A stretch of DNA of 64,000 bases, taken from contig JBBQNJ010000015.1 in assembly GCA_038329845.1 (NCBI GenBank), positions 5,313-69,312 on the forward strand, given 5' to 3'. Under the pieces are notes generated by a model. That model saw only the letters and a list, made by a program, of their open reading frames with translations, had not been told where the DNA came from and did not search any database. Below, piece by piece: positions 1 through 8,104 of this stretch; position 1 is the first letter of the stretch; each line of letters begins with the position of its first letter. Origin of the DNA: JBBQNJ01 sp038329845 (GTDB lineage Bacteria > Planctomycetota > Phycisphaerae > Tepidisphaerales > Tepidisphaeraceae). The translations under genes were made by a program, and so were the position numbers.

Positions 1-567
1 GCGACCGTGCTGGCACCGGGGTTGATCCTGAGTGAGTCCGGCGGATGGAAGCATCGAATCCTCATCGCCGGCGCGGTCGCCGACGGGGTCGGGATGGTCT
101 GGCTGATCTCGCTGTTCGTTTCCCCGATCACGCTCGCACAGGGGTTGCGAGGCTATCTTCTGTTGATCGCCTGGGTGGGCGCCCTGGCCGGGATGGTGGC
201 GATCCTGGAACGGCTGACCCGCAGCCGCGCATTCACCGCCGCGGTGACGACGTTGGGTGCCGCGGCATGGATCGGCTGGCCGATCTGGCTGGCGCCGGCA
301 CTGCAAGGAACCGCCCGCGCCGGGTTGGTCCAACGGATGGCCGCGGCGCATCCGTTGCTGGTGATGAACTCGGTGATCCCCCAGGAAGGGTACTGGATCG
401 AGCGAACGTACATTTACCATCTGGTGAGCCTGAACCAGGACGTAGCGCTGTCGCTCCCCAGCTCGATCTGGCCGGCGGTGATGATCTACCTGGCGCTGGC
501 GGGCCTGGCGGGGCTGATCGTGTATTCATCGAACGGCGGGTGGGGCCGGTGGATCGCTCGAAGCTGA
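1..567 (+). CDS. Membrane protein, 5'-truncated by window edge
   Basis: The reading frame is open from the first base, so this is probably the C-terminal part of a larger gene; a GTG at 7 is the first possible start inside the window. About 188 residues are visible, with four hydrophobic stretches (around residues 20-42, 47-65, 77-100 and 158-175), which suggests an integral membrane protein of the inner membrane. A soluble loop of about 50 residues lies before the last segment. I do not recognise the family. It ends 14 bases before the convergent deacetylase gene. Confidence 0.6.
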   Translation, partial: ATVLAPGLILSESGGWKHRILIAGAVADGVGMVWLISLFVSPITLAQGLRGYLLLIAWVGALAGMVAILERLTRSRAFTAAVTTLGAAAWIGWPIWLAPALQGTARAGLVQRMAAAHPLLVMNSVIPQEGYWIERTYIYHLVSLNQDVALSLPSSIWPAVMIYLALAGLAGLIVYSSNGGWGRWIARS

Positions 568-581
568 TCGCTCGGGGCTGA

Positions 582-1259
582 TCAGACCAGGTCGTTCAGC
601 CCGCCGAGGCCGAGAACTTCGTGGGTAAAAAACGGTTCGGCGTATTCGACCCCGATTCGTCCGCCGAAATACCCGTTGACCGTCGTGACCATTTCCGGCA
701 CGCCCCGGGCATTTCCGGCTGCGAACTGCGATTTGTAGCAGGCGACGGCCCGCAGCTTGACGGGCAGTTGCTCGCTGATGTCGATGCAGAACGTCGGCTG
801 AAAGCTCATTCGCAGGTGGGTGCAGAAATAGTAGATCACCCGCTTGGGATGCCATGGCTCGCCGGGAATATCGGTTTTGGTGAGCTTGGCGTCGAAGCGA
901 GCATCTTCGGCGATGCGGGTGACGGCGACATGGTCGGGATGGGCGTCGATCGGGTAGGGCACGAACATCCAGTCGGGACGATGGACCCGGACCACGGCGG
1001 CGAGCTTGTGTCGCGCGGCGATGTCATGCACGACCTGTCGGTTGGGCAATCCCAAGCCGGTGCGCTCGACCCCCAGCACCCGCGCCGCCGCGGCCGACTC
1101 GAGCGCACGTTTTTCCGGCGACCCCAGCGGGGTTGGCTCGCCGTTGGTCATATCCACCAGATGAATCCGGTGTCCCTGCCCCACCAGACGGGCGATGGTT
1201 CCGCCCATGCCCAATTCCTGATCATCCGGATGCGGTCCAATCACGAGAATCGACGCCAT
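582..1259 (-). CDS. bshB1: PIG-L family deacetylase, BshB1-like
   Basis: A zinc-dependent N-acetylglucosamine deacetylase of the LmbE/PIG-L family, 225 residues, the usual length for BshB1. The N-terminal metal motif reads GPHPDD (residues 8-13) and the second metal motif AHPDH lies near residue 110. The C-terminal half carries FCIDIS, followed by a K..A...Y.SQF pattern typical of BshB1, which deacetylates GlcNAc-malate in bacillithiol synthesis. No other bacillithiol gene is in the window, so the pathway is inferred. A different PIG-L substrate remains possible. The start is ATG at 1259. Confidence 0.78.
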   Translation of the reverse strand: MASILVIGPHPDDQELGMGGTIARLVGQGHRIHLVDMTNGEPTPLGSPEKRALESAAAARVLGVERTGLGLPNRQVVHDIAARHKLAAVVRVHRPDWMFVPYPIDAHPDHVAVTRIAEDARFDAKLTKTDIPGEPWHPKRVIYYFCTHLRMSFQPTFCIDISEQLPVKLRAVACYKSQFAAGNARGVPEMVTTVNGYFGGRIGVEYAEPFFTHEVLGLGGLNDLV

Positions 1260-1470
1260 GGGCGGACGATAGCACAGGGCGGGGCGGATGTCAGCGGGAA
1301 CAAAACGCCATACCGGTGGATCAGGCGGGATTCAACGCCGAGCGAACGAAAGAGTATCGTGGGAAGACGGCGAGGCCTTCGGGGGGGGATGCCGCGCCGG
1401 GAAGGAGATCGACTCGTGTCGCCGATGAACTCTCGCGTCTTTCGTGGTTTTGGGCTGATACCGGCTGAAG

Positions 1471-1525
1471 TGCGGTGCGGGCGTCGCGCCCGCCTCTTCC
1501 AAGAGCAGGCAAGATGCCCGCACCA
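1471..1525. repeat. REP-like multi-hairpin repeat in a 303-base gene gap
   Basis: This lies in the gap 1260-1562, which otherwise holds nothing I can identify. The sequence begins with GTGCGGGC and ends with GCCCGCAC, and a second GCGGGCG/CGCCCGC palindrome sits inside, so it can fold as nested or branched hairpins. A related hairpin built on CACGGGCG/CGCCCGTG is found at 33661-33679. There is no T-tract, so it is not an obvious terminator. Confidence 0.5.
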
Positions 1526-1562
1526 CGCGCGATCCCCGAGGCCGAATGCCGTTGTCTGCATC

Positions 1563-2516
1563 ATGTGGATACTGGGAATGACCGGCATGGCAATGGCCGC
1601 GGCGCCGATGGCGACGACCGGGCCGAGCAGTCAGCCGGATCGCCCGGTGGTGGACGCCGCGGCACGCACGTTGTCCATTCCGGCGACGGCGGCCAAACAG
1701 AATGTCTACGACCAGCTCAAGGGGGCGATCGAATATGTTCTGGTCAATCCCGGCGGCAAAGAGTACGAAACGCTGTTCTTCACGACCGTCGATGCCCAGG
1801 CGATTTTCGATGCCTTGGAGTCGCTGAAGCTGCGCCGGGGCAAGCCCGCGGGTGAGGAGGCGGGTCAGGCCGTGCCGCCGCGTGGCGATCGGGTGACGAT
1901 CCAGGTTAAGTGGACAGGCCCCGACGGCAAGCCGCGCATCGATCCGGTTGAATCGTTCGTGCTGGACATGAAAGACGGCGGGGGGGGCGGGGGCGTGATG
2001 AAGCCGACCGAGTGGGTCTACACTAGCTCGCGCCGGGTCAAGGATCCTGGCAGCGGCAAAGAGGTGCTCGATGCGGTGATGCTCAAGAACCTGATTTCAC
2101 TGCACACCATCGAGCCGGGCGTGCTGATCCAGAATGCGGCGAGAAACGCCTCGGAATCCGGGCGATACAAGACCAAGCTGGACGCGTTGCCCAAAGTGGG
2201 GACGCCGGTGACGCTGATTTTGACGCCCGTCGAGGCCCGGCGAATCCACCTGCGCTTGAGCGGGGACGTGCAGGGGGTAGGATTCCGCGAGTTCGTGCAG
2301 CGGACGGCCCTGGGCCTGAACGTGCGCGGGTGGGTGAGGAACCTGCCTTCCGGGCACGTCGAAATTGTCGCCGAGGGTTCGCCCGAGCCGCTGGCGTCGT
2401 TCGAGGCCAAGGCCCGCAAGGGACCGCGCGGCAGCCGGGTTGAAAATGTCGTTGAGGTTAAACCCGTCAGCGCAGAGCCGCTGGGCGAGTTTGAAGTTCG
2501 TCCCACCCCGGGGTAA
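1563..2516 (+). CDS. Secreted YdjY-like domain fused to acylphosphatase domain
   Basis: A 317-residue protein. A short hydrophobic N-terminus (residues 1-14, ending AMAAAP) looks like a signal peptide, and ATG 1563 was chosen because it begins this segment. Residues about 45-190 resemble the YdjY domain seen in planctomycete proteins (AIEYVLVNPGGKEYE, then a conserved Ala-Leu helix). Residues about 228-313 are a complete acylphosphatase domain, with the catalytic Arg in GVGFRE and the Asn in GWVRN. Acylphosphatases hydrolyse carboxyl-phosphate bonds and are normally free-standing cytosolic proteins of about 90 residues, so an exported fusion is unusual. The same frame stays open upstream, but that stretch is antisense to the deacetylase and is not protein-like. 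Confidence 0.68.
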   Translation: MWILGMTGMAMAAAPMATTGPSSQPDRPVVDAAARTLSIPATAAKQNVYDQLKGAIEYVLVNPGGKEYETLFFTTVDAQAIFDALESLKLRRGKPAGEEAGQAVPPRGDRVTIQVKWTGPDGKPRIDPVESFVLDMKDGGGGGGVMKPTEWVYTSSRRVKDPGSGKEVLDAVMLKNLISLHTIEPGVLIQNAARNASESGRYKTKLDALPKVGTPVTLILTPVEARRIHLRLSGDVQGVGFREFVQRTALGLNVRGWVRNLPSGHVEIVAEGSPEPLASFEAKARKGPRGSRVENVVEVKPVSAEPLGEFEVRPTPG

Positions 2517-2587
2517 TCCGGCGTCAGGGACATAGATCGGGATTCGGTCGTAAGCGTTTTGGAGTCATACTCGAGGTCGAGGGAAAA

Positions 2588-4555
2588 ATGGCGCATTATT
2601 TCCGTCACGGATGGACTGTCGGCGCGGCGGTGGGATTATTGATCCTCGCGGCACCGGCATTGGCGCTGATCGAGCGCGATTACAGCCTCAAGGAGGTCAT
2701 GGAAGCCTCGAAGGTGATCCTCGAAGGCAAGATCGTTTCGGTCACGCCGGCGGAAAAGAAGTTCACCATCGAGATCAAGCGGGCGCTCAAGGGCGAATCG
2801 CCTTGGAAGAAGATCAACGTCAACCTCACCGGCGGGCAGGAGTGGTATCCGGATGTGATGATCAAGCACATCAAGCAGGATGCTCCGGTCGTGCTGTTCT
2901 ATGACATGTCCGGCACGAACGTGCAGTGCGAGGCCCACACCGACGGGCTGTGGTTTCAGATTTTCGCCAACCAGGCCGGGGATCTGGACAATATATGGTG
3001 GCGATTCACCCACATCGAGCTGAACCTGCGCAAGACCTACGATGGTCCGACGCCCGAGTTGATGGGGATCGTCGAGAAAGTCCTCGCCGGCAAGGCCGAG
3101 CCGCCGCCGCTGAACGCCAAGCTGCCGCGCTGGTCGCGGTCCATGCTCACCAGCGACATGAAGGCCCGCGAGTTGGGGATCGACCCGGTGAAACTGCGGA
3201 TTTTCCACCGCATGATGCCGATGCCCCACGCCGGCGGCGAAGCCCGCGGGGTCGCCTGGGCCGATGTGGACGGGGACGGCAATCTCGACGCGGTCATCTG
3301 CTCAAGCAACCAGGTGCGCCTCTATCGTAACACCGGGTCGAGCTTTGAAGACATCACCGCCTCCAGCGGCATCAAGACCCAGGCCCGCTGCGCCTCGTTC
3401 GCCGATTACAACCGCGATGGCAAGCCGGACCTGCTGGTCTCGCCCAGCCACGCTCGACCGACGCTGTGGACCAACCTCGGGGGCGGAAAATTCGCCGATA
3501 GCTCGAAGTTGATCCCCGAGGCCGAGGGGTGGAACCCCGAAGGCACCGGCTGGATCGACGCCAACGGCGACGGGCTGGCGGATATGCTGATCACCAACGG
3601 CGAGTACGGGATCGCGCTGTTTCTCAACACCGGTGCGTCCCCGGCGGCTTTCGCCCCGGCGTCGGGCGAGTGGGGGGTCGGCAAACAGGGCCTGGGCGTG
3701 GGCAACGGACATTTCCTTACCCTGGCTGATTACGATGGCGATGGTCTGGTCGATTTTCTCTACACGCTCAACGGCCCGGTGGTCGGGCACAACCTTGACG
3801 GACGAACTTTCGTCGCCCCTCCCAAGCCGCTCTTCAGCTACAACCAGGACAGCAAGATCGGCGTGGCCTGGGGAGATTTCGACAACGATGGGTCGATCGA
3901 CTTGTTCGTCCCGCAGGCCGGCGGCAAGCCGAGGCTGTATCACAACAACAACGATGGAACCTTCACCGATGTGATCGACAAAGCCGGTGAGGAACTGGCC
4001 GCGGTGCGAAACGCCCGCAGCGCCGCGTGGGGGGATCTCAATAACGACGGGCTGCTGGACCTGGCCGTCGCCGTCACCAACGGCCCGTTGCGCATTTACA
4101 TCAACAAGGGGGATGGGACGTTCGACGACCACACCGATTTTTCCGGCACCGAGGATTTCGACGCAGCTCGCAACGCCACCGGCCTGGCCTTCGCCGATGT
4201 CAACCGCGATGGGAAACTCGATCTGCTGATCACCGGCGAATCCACCCGCAGTGCCGTGCTGATCAACGAGCGGATCGCCGATCCCAAGGATCGCGCGCCG
4301 CTGCGGATCATGTTGCCGCCGAGCTGCGTTCCCGGGGCGATGGTGCGGGTGCTAGACGGCAAGGACCGCCTGCTGGCGATGCGCCCGATCGGGCTGGTGC
4401 AGAACTTCAGCGCCCAGGAGCCGAACGAGACGCTGGTCTTTGTCCCGCCGGGAACGGTGAAGATCACCGTTTTGCTGACCGATGGATCGACCCAGCGCAC
4501 CACGTTGAAAGTCGCTTCCAACAGCGCGGTCTGGTCGGTCCCGGCGGGGAAATGA
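2588..4555 (+). CDS. Secreted FG-GAP/VCBS repeat protein
   Basis: A 655-residue exported protein. It has a signal peptide (residues 1-26, cleaved near ALA-LI), an N-terminal region of about 170 residues of unknown role, then a series of FG-GAP/VCBS repeats (residues about 210-560) with Ca-binding loops such as DVDGDGNLD, DYNRDGKPD and DFDNDGSID. The repeats predict a beta-propeller like that in integrin alpha and CRTAC1-type proteins. The C-terminus resembles the ASPIC/UnbV end of such proteins only weakly. The likely location is the periplasm or cell surface. An AGGG sequence lies just upstream of ATG 2588. The ligand is unknown. Confidence 0.8.
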   Translation: MAHYFRHGWTVGAAVGLLILAAPALALIERDYSLKEVMEASKVILEGKIVSVTPAEKKFTIEIKRALKGESPWKKINVNLTGGQEWYPDVMIKHIKQDAPVVLFYDMSGTNVQCEAHTDGLWFQIFANQAGDLDNIWWRFTHIELNLRKTYDGPTPELMGIVEKVLAGKAEPPPLNAKLPRWSRSMLTSDMKARELGIDPVKLRIFHRMMPMPHAGGEARGVAWADVDGDGNLDAVICSSNQVRLYRNTGSSFEDITASSGIKTQARCASFADYNRDGKPDLLVSPSHARPTLWTNLGGGKFADSSKLIPEAEGWNPEGTGWIDANGDGLADMLITNGEYGIALFLNTGASPAAFAPASGEWGVGKQGLGVGNGHFLTLADYDGDGLVDFLYTLNGPVVGHNLDGRTFVAPPKPLFSYNQDSKIGVAWGDFDNDGSIDLFVPQAGGKPRLYHNNNDGTFTDVIDKAGEELAAVRNARSAAWGDLNNDGLLDLAVAVTNGPLRIYINKGDGTFDDHTDFSGTEDFDAARNATGLAFADVNRDGKLDLLITGESTRSAVLINERIADPKDRAPLRIMLPPSCVPGAMVRVLDGKDRLLAMRPIGLVQNFSAQEPNETLVFVPPGTVKITVLLTDGSTQRTTLKVASNSAVWSVPAGK

Positions 4556-4559
4556 TCAT

Positions 4560-4822
4560 CCCGTCCCAGCATTCGTTAGCCCGAAGCGCAAGCGAAGGGA
4601 CCACAAGCGACCGGCGCTGCAAAGGCCCTCCCGTCCCAGCGTCCGTTACCCCGAAGCGCAAGCGAAGGGACCACGATCCCCGGCGCCGCCAAGGCCGTCC
4701 CGTCCCAGCGTCGGTTAGCCCGAAGCGCAAGCGAAGGGACCGTGGGATCGTGGTAACCGGACGATCCCTTCGCTTGCGCTAACGGGCGTTTCGGAGTGAC
4801 CGGCGCTTCGGGTTAACGGGGC
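4560..4822. repeat. REP-like array: three ~70-bp direct repeats plus inverted partial copies
   Basis: Three copies of a ~29-base core (begins GTTAGCCCGAAGCG, ends GCGAAGGGACCA; the second copy reads GTTACC) start at 4575, 4645 and 4714, embedded in units of 69-70 bases that also share CCGTCCCAGC. Two partial copies in inverted orientation follow near 4763-4784 and 4803-4822. The array abuts the 3' end of the RAYT transposase gene, and further copies lie beyond its 5' end at 5311-5426. This arrangement fits REP elements mobilised by the adjacent RAYT. Confidence 0.8.
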
Positions 4823-5271
4823 TGGTCTTGGCCTTCCAGGACGTACGCGACCGCGTCGTGCAAGGCGCGGTCGTTGTCAAGATATGCATCCCAGCCGCGC
4901 TCCGTCCACCAATTATGGCGGGACGGACAATCGGCCTTGAGCTTACGCGTCGTCCACGACTTGAACTGCTCGCGCGGGCGCGCGATCGGTTCGCCGGGCG
5001 CAAAGACCACGACGTGGACGTGATTGGTCCGGCAGTTGACGGCATGCAACGACCAGCCGCGAAGGCGGCAGTGATCGGCGATAACGGCCTGCACAAGCGA
5101 CCGCCGAGATAAATCGAGGCTGACGGATGTTTCGGCCATGCACAACGATGCCATCCACCGGCGCAGCGCATCGGGATCGGCCAGACCTTGGCCCGGGGCG
5201 AACCATCCGCGCTCATCACCGGGCAACCAGGTGCCGTAGGTGGTCCAGGTTGAGAAGTAGGCGATGGCCAT
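4813..5271 (-). CDS. REP-associated tyrosine transposase (RAYT, Y1_Tnp family)
   Basis: A 152-residue single-strand DNA transposase of the IS200/Y1 HUH type. The HUH motif is visible as NHVHVVV (near residue 70). An early WTTYGTWLPGDERG motif is typical of the family. The catalytic tyrosine is likely one of those near the C-terminus (DAYLDN or VAYVLEG). The frame is open for 33 codons further upstream (to 5370), but that stretch is translated REP sequence, so ATG 5271 (MAIAYF) is preferred. The REP-like sequences on both sides are its probable substrates. RAYTs are thought to be domesticated and to spread REPs rather than themselves. Confidence 0.82.
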   Translation of the reverse strand: MAIAYFSTWTTYGTWLPGDERGWFAPGQGLADPDALRRWMASLCMAETSVSLDLSRRSLVQAVIADHCRLRGWSLHAVNCRTNHVHVVVFAPGEPIARPREQFKSWTTRKLKADCPSRHNWWTERGWDAYLDNDRALHDAVAYVLEGQDQPR

Positions 5272-5310
5272 GAGGGTTGCTTCTGTTACACCCCGCCACA
5301 GGTTGCCCCG

Positions 5311-5426
5311 CAGCCAGTTAGCCCGCAGCGCAAGCAAGGGTTCATCGATCCTCTGCCCGCAACGGTTCATCGATCCCCTGCCCGCACGGGTTCATTGTCC
5401 CTTCGCTTGCGCTTCGGGCTAACGGG
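5311..5426. repeat. REP-like copies upstream of the RAYT gene
   Basis: A variant core in direct orientation (GTTAGCCCGCAGCGCAAGC) starts at 5318. Two copies of a ~25-base unit containing TTCATCGATC and CTGCCCGCA follow at about 5339-5388. An inverted full core (GTCCCTTCGCTTGCGC, then TTCGGGCTAACGG) sits at 5397-5425. Together with the array at 4560-4822, these copies bracket the transposase in opposite orientations. Confidence 0.75.
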
Positions 5427-5438
5427 GTCGCGCGGTTG

Positions 5439-6566
5439 TCACACGGTGACGAGTTCATCCAGCCGCTGCTGGATCAGGGGGCGCAGTTGCTCGGTGAGCG
5501 TACGATACACCTCGACCCCGCCGCCGATGGGGTCTTCGATGTCGCCGGACGGGTCCAGGGTGATGGTTTTTTCCAGCGCTGACGGGACGATCGAGCCGAC
5601 GGCGGCTAGATGACTGTGCGACATGGCGACGATCAAGTCGGCCTGGTGAATCAACTCGATGCTCAACGGGCGCGAGCGATGGGCGGCGATGTCGATCCCC
5701 GCCTCGGCCAGCGCGGTCACCGCCGCCGCGGCGGGCGGCGCCCCGGCGATGGCGAAACTCCCCGCCGAGGTCACCGACACCCCGTGCTTTTCCAGGTCGG
5801 CATCGGCCAGGCCCATCCGCTCGGCAAGCACCCGCCGCGCCAGCCCCTCGGCCATGGGGCTGCGGCAGGTGTTGCCCGAACAGACGAACAGGATCGTCGT
5901 TCGCAGCAATCGCTCGATGATCCGCTGATCGTAGACCCCGGCGCGGACGATTTCGTAGCCGTCGGCGTTCACTTTCACCAGGGTCGAGGGTTTGGCATAG
6001 CGCGACGGTCCGGCGAAGAGGATCAGGTCCACTTTCCCGCCGAATTCCCCGGCGATCGCCTCGGCGTCGGCGGGGTGGTCCGTCAGCGCTCCCGACGCGG
6101 TGGCGACAACCGCCCCGCCGGCTTTCGACAGCACCTCTTCGGTCAACTGATGGTCGGGGCAACGCAAGGTGATCGTGCCCGACTCGTACAGGTCGGACTC
6201 GGCAACTCCCAGCCGCCCGGCCACCTCGGCCCGCCGTGATGCCGGCACATCGAACAGCAGCCCGACCGGCCCGGGCCAGAGCTTTCGCATCAGCCGCCGG
6301 CCGATCTCGCCGACTTCGGTGAGATAGTCCGACGCCTGGTCGCAGCCGGCCAGATGAATCGTCAACGGCCCCGTGCCGGCGCCGGGTCGCAAGGCCCGCA
6401 GGCGATCCCGGGCCGCGGCACGGCACAGAAGCCCGCAGGCGCCATAGACCGTCTCGGTCGGCAACACGACCACGCCCCCCCGCGCCATCACCTCGACGGC
6501 CCGGGCCACCACGGCGGGATAATCCCCACCCCGGAAAATATCAATCACATCACAGGGCATGAGCAT
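5439..6566 (-). CDS. TsaC/Sua5-like domain fused to YwlE-like arginine/tyrosine phosphatase
   Basis: A 375-residue two-domain protein. Residues about 8-210 match the YrdC/Sua5 fold (PTETVYGACG near 36), which normally makes threonylcarbamoyl-AMP for tRNA t6A. However, the K-x-R site appears as Ala58-Leu-Arg60, and the S-x-N region reads TASGALTD, so catalysis is doubtful. Residues 223-375 are a low-molecular-weight phosphatase with the P-loop CSGNTCRS: nucleophile Cys229, Arg235, and Thr233 at the position that gives B. subtilis YwlE its phosphoarginine specificity (tyrosine phosphatases usually have Ile). The general-acid region EDPIGG also resembles YwlE. In Bacillus, ywlC (Sua5) and ywlE are close neighbours. 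A GAGAGGGGGG stretch precedes ATG 6566; ATG 6560 is an alternative start. Confidence 0.8.
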   Translation of the reverse strand: MLMPCDVIDIFRGGDYPAVVARAVEVMARGGVVVLPTETVYGACGLLCRAAARDRLRALRPGAGTGPLTIHLAGCDQASDYLTEVGEIGRRLMRKLWPGPVGLLFDVPASRRAEVAGRLGVAESDLYESGTITLRCPDHQLTEEVLSKAGGAVVATASGALTDHPADAEAIAGEFGGKVDLILFAGPSRYAKPSTLVKVNADGYEIVRAGVYDQRIIERLLRTTILFVCSGNTCRSPMAEGLARRVLAERMGLADADLEKHGVSVTSAGSFAIAGAPPAAAAVTALAEAGIDIAAHRSRPLSIELIHQADLIVAMSHSHLAAVGSIVPSALEKTITLDPSGDIEDPIGGGVEVYRTLTEQLRPLIQQRLDELVTV

Positions 6567-6889
6567 TTCCCCCCCTCTCGATGCGACGATTATGGGCGCG
6601 CTAGTACACGATGACAAGCGGATGCCAGAACACGCGGGCACGAACCGGGTGCATGACATTTTTCGCGGGCTGGACCGAAGTCGGACAAGCCGCGTTGCTA
6701 TGCGCTCCGACCGCGAGCCATCGGTCAACGAACGCCCGCCAAAAGTGTCATTGACGCGGCACGAACCCACGAACCCACGAACCACGAATCCACGAAACAG
6801 CCTGCGCTCGCTCGCTTGATCAACCGGCTTGCCGGTGGTAGTACCTTCGGCCGGTCGAATGATCCTATACCCGTAGGGAGCCTGCTGCG
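6567..6889. other. Intergenic region with short tandem repeat
   Basis: This is a 323-base gap between divergent genes. At 6760-6798 there are four to five degenerate tandem copies of an 8-mer, CACGAACC or CACGAATC. A small hairpin (ACCGG-CTTG-CCGGT) lies near 6822-6835. The region must hold the promoters of both flanking genes, but I see no convincing -35/-10 pair. Confidence 0.4.
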
Positions 6890-8095
6890 ATGATTCCGCT
6901 TGCTGAACGCATGAAACTGATCTCCGAGTCGATCACACTGGCGGTCAGCGCCAAGGCCAATGCCATGAAAAGGGCCGGGATCGACGTGGTGGGGTTCGGC
7001 GCTGGTGAGCCGGACTTCGATACCCCGGCGTTCATCAAGGACGCGGCCAAGGCGGCGCTGGACAAGGGGCTGACCAAGTACACCCCCACGCCGTGCATGC
7101 CGGATTTGAAGGCCGCGATCGCCGAGAAGTTCCAGAAGGAGAACCAGCTTCCCTACAAGCCGGAAAACATCACCACCGGGGCCGGGGGAAAACACTGTCT
7201 GTATATGGCGTTCATGGCGGTGTTGAATCCCGGGGACGAGGTATTGATCCCGTCGCCGTACTGGGTGAGCTATCCCGAGCAGGTGAAGTTGGCGGGCGGG
7301 GTTAACAAGTTCATCCCAGGGGATGAGTCGAAGAATTTCCGGATTACGCCCGAGCAGCTTTCCGCGGCGATCGGGCCGAAGACCAAGGTGCTGATGCTCA
7401 ATTCCCCGAGCAATCCCGGCGGGCATGCCTATACGCCGGAGGAACTAAAGGCGCTGGCCGACGTGGTGGTCAAACATCCGAACCTAGTGGTCTTTTCCGA
7501 TGAGATCTACGAAAAGCTGGTCTACGACGGGCTGAAGTTCGTCTCGTTCGCATCGCTGGACCCGCGGCTGCTCGAGCAGACGCTGACGTTCAACTGTCAT
7601 TCCAAGACCTTCGCCATGACCGGCTGGCGCATCGGCTACATCGGCGGTCCCAAGCCGGTGATCGACGCGATCAACAAGCTGCAGAGCCAGATGACCAGCC
7701 ACATCACCAGCTTCACTCAGCCGGCGGCGATCGCAGCGCTCTCCGATCCGCGCGGTGCCGAAACCGTCGAGCAGATGCGCCAGCAATTCGAGAAGCGCGG
7801 CAAGCACATGTGGCAGCGGCTCAATGCGCTGCCGAAAATTCGCTGCGTCCGTCCGCAGGGGGCATTCTATTGCTTCCCGAACATCAGCGCGTATCTCGGC
7901 AAGAACGCCGGTTCGGCCGCGATCACCGATGCGGTGAGTTTTTCGGCGGCGCTGCTGGAAAAGAATCACGTGGCGGTCGTTCCGGGCAATGATTCCGGCT
8001 TCGACGATCACGTACGGCTGAGCTTCGCCACCAGCATGGAGCAGATCGACAAGGGGATCGACCGCATCGGCGAGTTCCTCAAATCGCTGGCTTGA
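6890..8095 (+). CDS. aspC: PLP-dependent aspartate aminotransferase (class I)
   Basis: A 401-residue fold-type I aminotransferase of the AspB/AAT-I type, close to the usual 390-400 residues. The family motifs are present: GAGEPDFDTP near residue 37, NSPSNPGG near 180, SDEIYEKL near 205, and the PLP-lysine segment SKTFAMTGWRIGY near 240. It would exchange amino groups between aspartate (or a related amino acid) and 2-oxoglutarate in the cytosol. Whether it also takes prephenate or other substrates cannot be read from the sequence. GGGAG lies about nine bases before ATG 6890. Confidence 0.88.
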   Translation: MIPLAERMKLISESITLAVSAKANAMKRAGIDVVGFGAGEPDFDTPAFIKDAAKAALDKGLTKYTPTPCMPDLKAAIAEKFQKENQLPYKPENITTGAGGKHCLYMAFMAVLNPGDEVLIPSPYWVSYPEQVKLAGGVNKFIPGDESKNFRITPEQLSAAIGPKTKVLMLNSPSNPGGHAYTPEELKALADVVVKHPNLVVFSDEIYEKLVYDGLKFVSFASLDPRLLEQTLTFNCHSKTFAMTGWRIGYIGGPKPVIDAINKLQSQMTSHITSFTQPAAIAALSDPRGAETVEQMRQQFEKRGKHMWQRLNALPKIRCVRPQGAFYCFPNISAYLGKNAGSAAITDAVSFSAALLEKNHVAVVPGNDSGFDDHVRLSFATSMEQIDKGIDRIGEFLKSLA

Positions 8096-8104
8096 TCCGG
8101 AGCG

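Noticed and set aside
621..1562. Long open frame in front of the YdjY/acylphosphatase gene
   Set aside because: It is antisense to the deacetylase gene and then runs through repeat sequence; the protein-like part starts with the signal peptide at 1563.
4560..4742. CRISPR-like regular repeats
   Set aside because: The units repeat almost completely, without unique spacers, there are no cas genes, and the core recurs beside a RAYT transposase.
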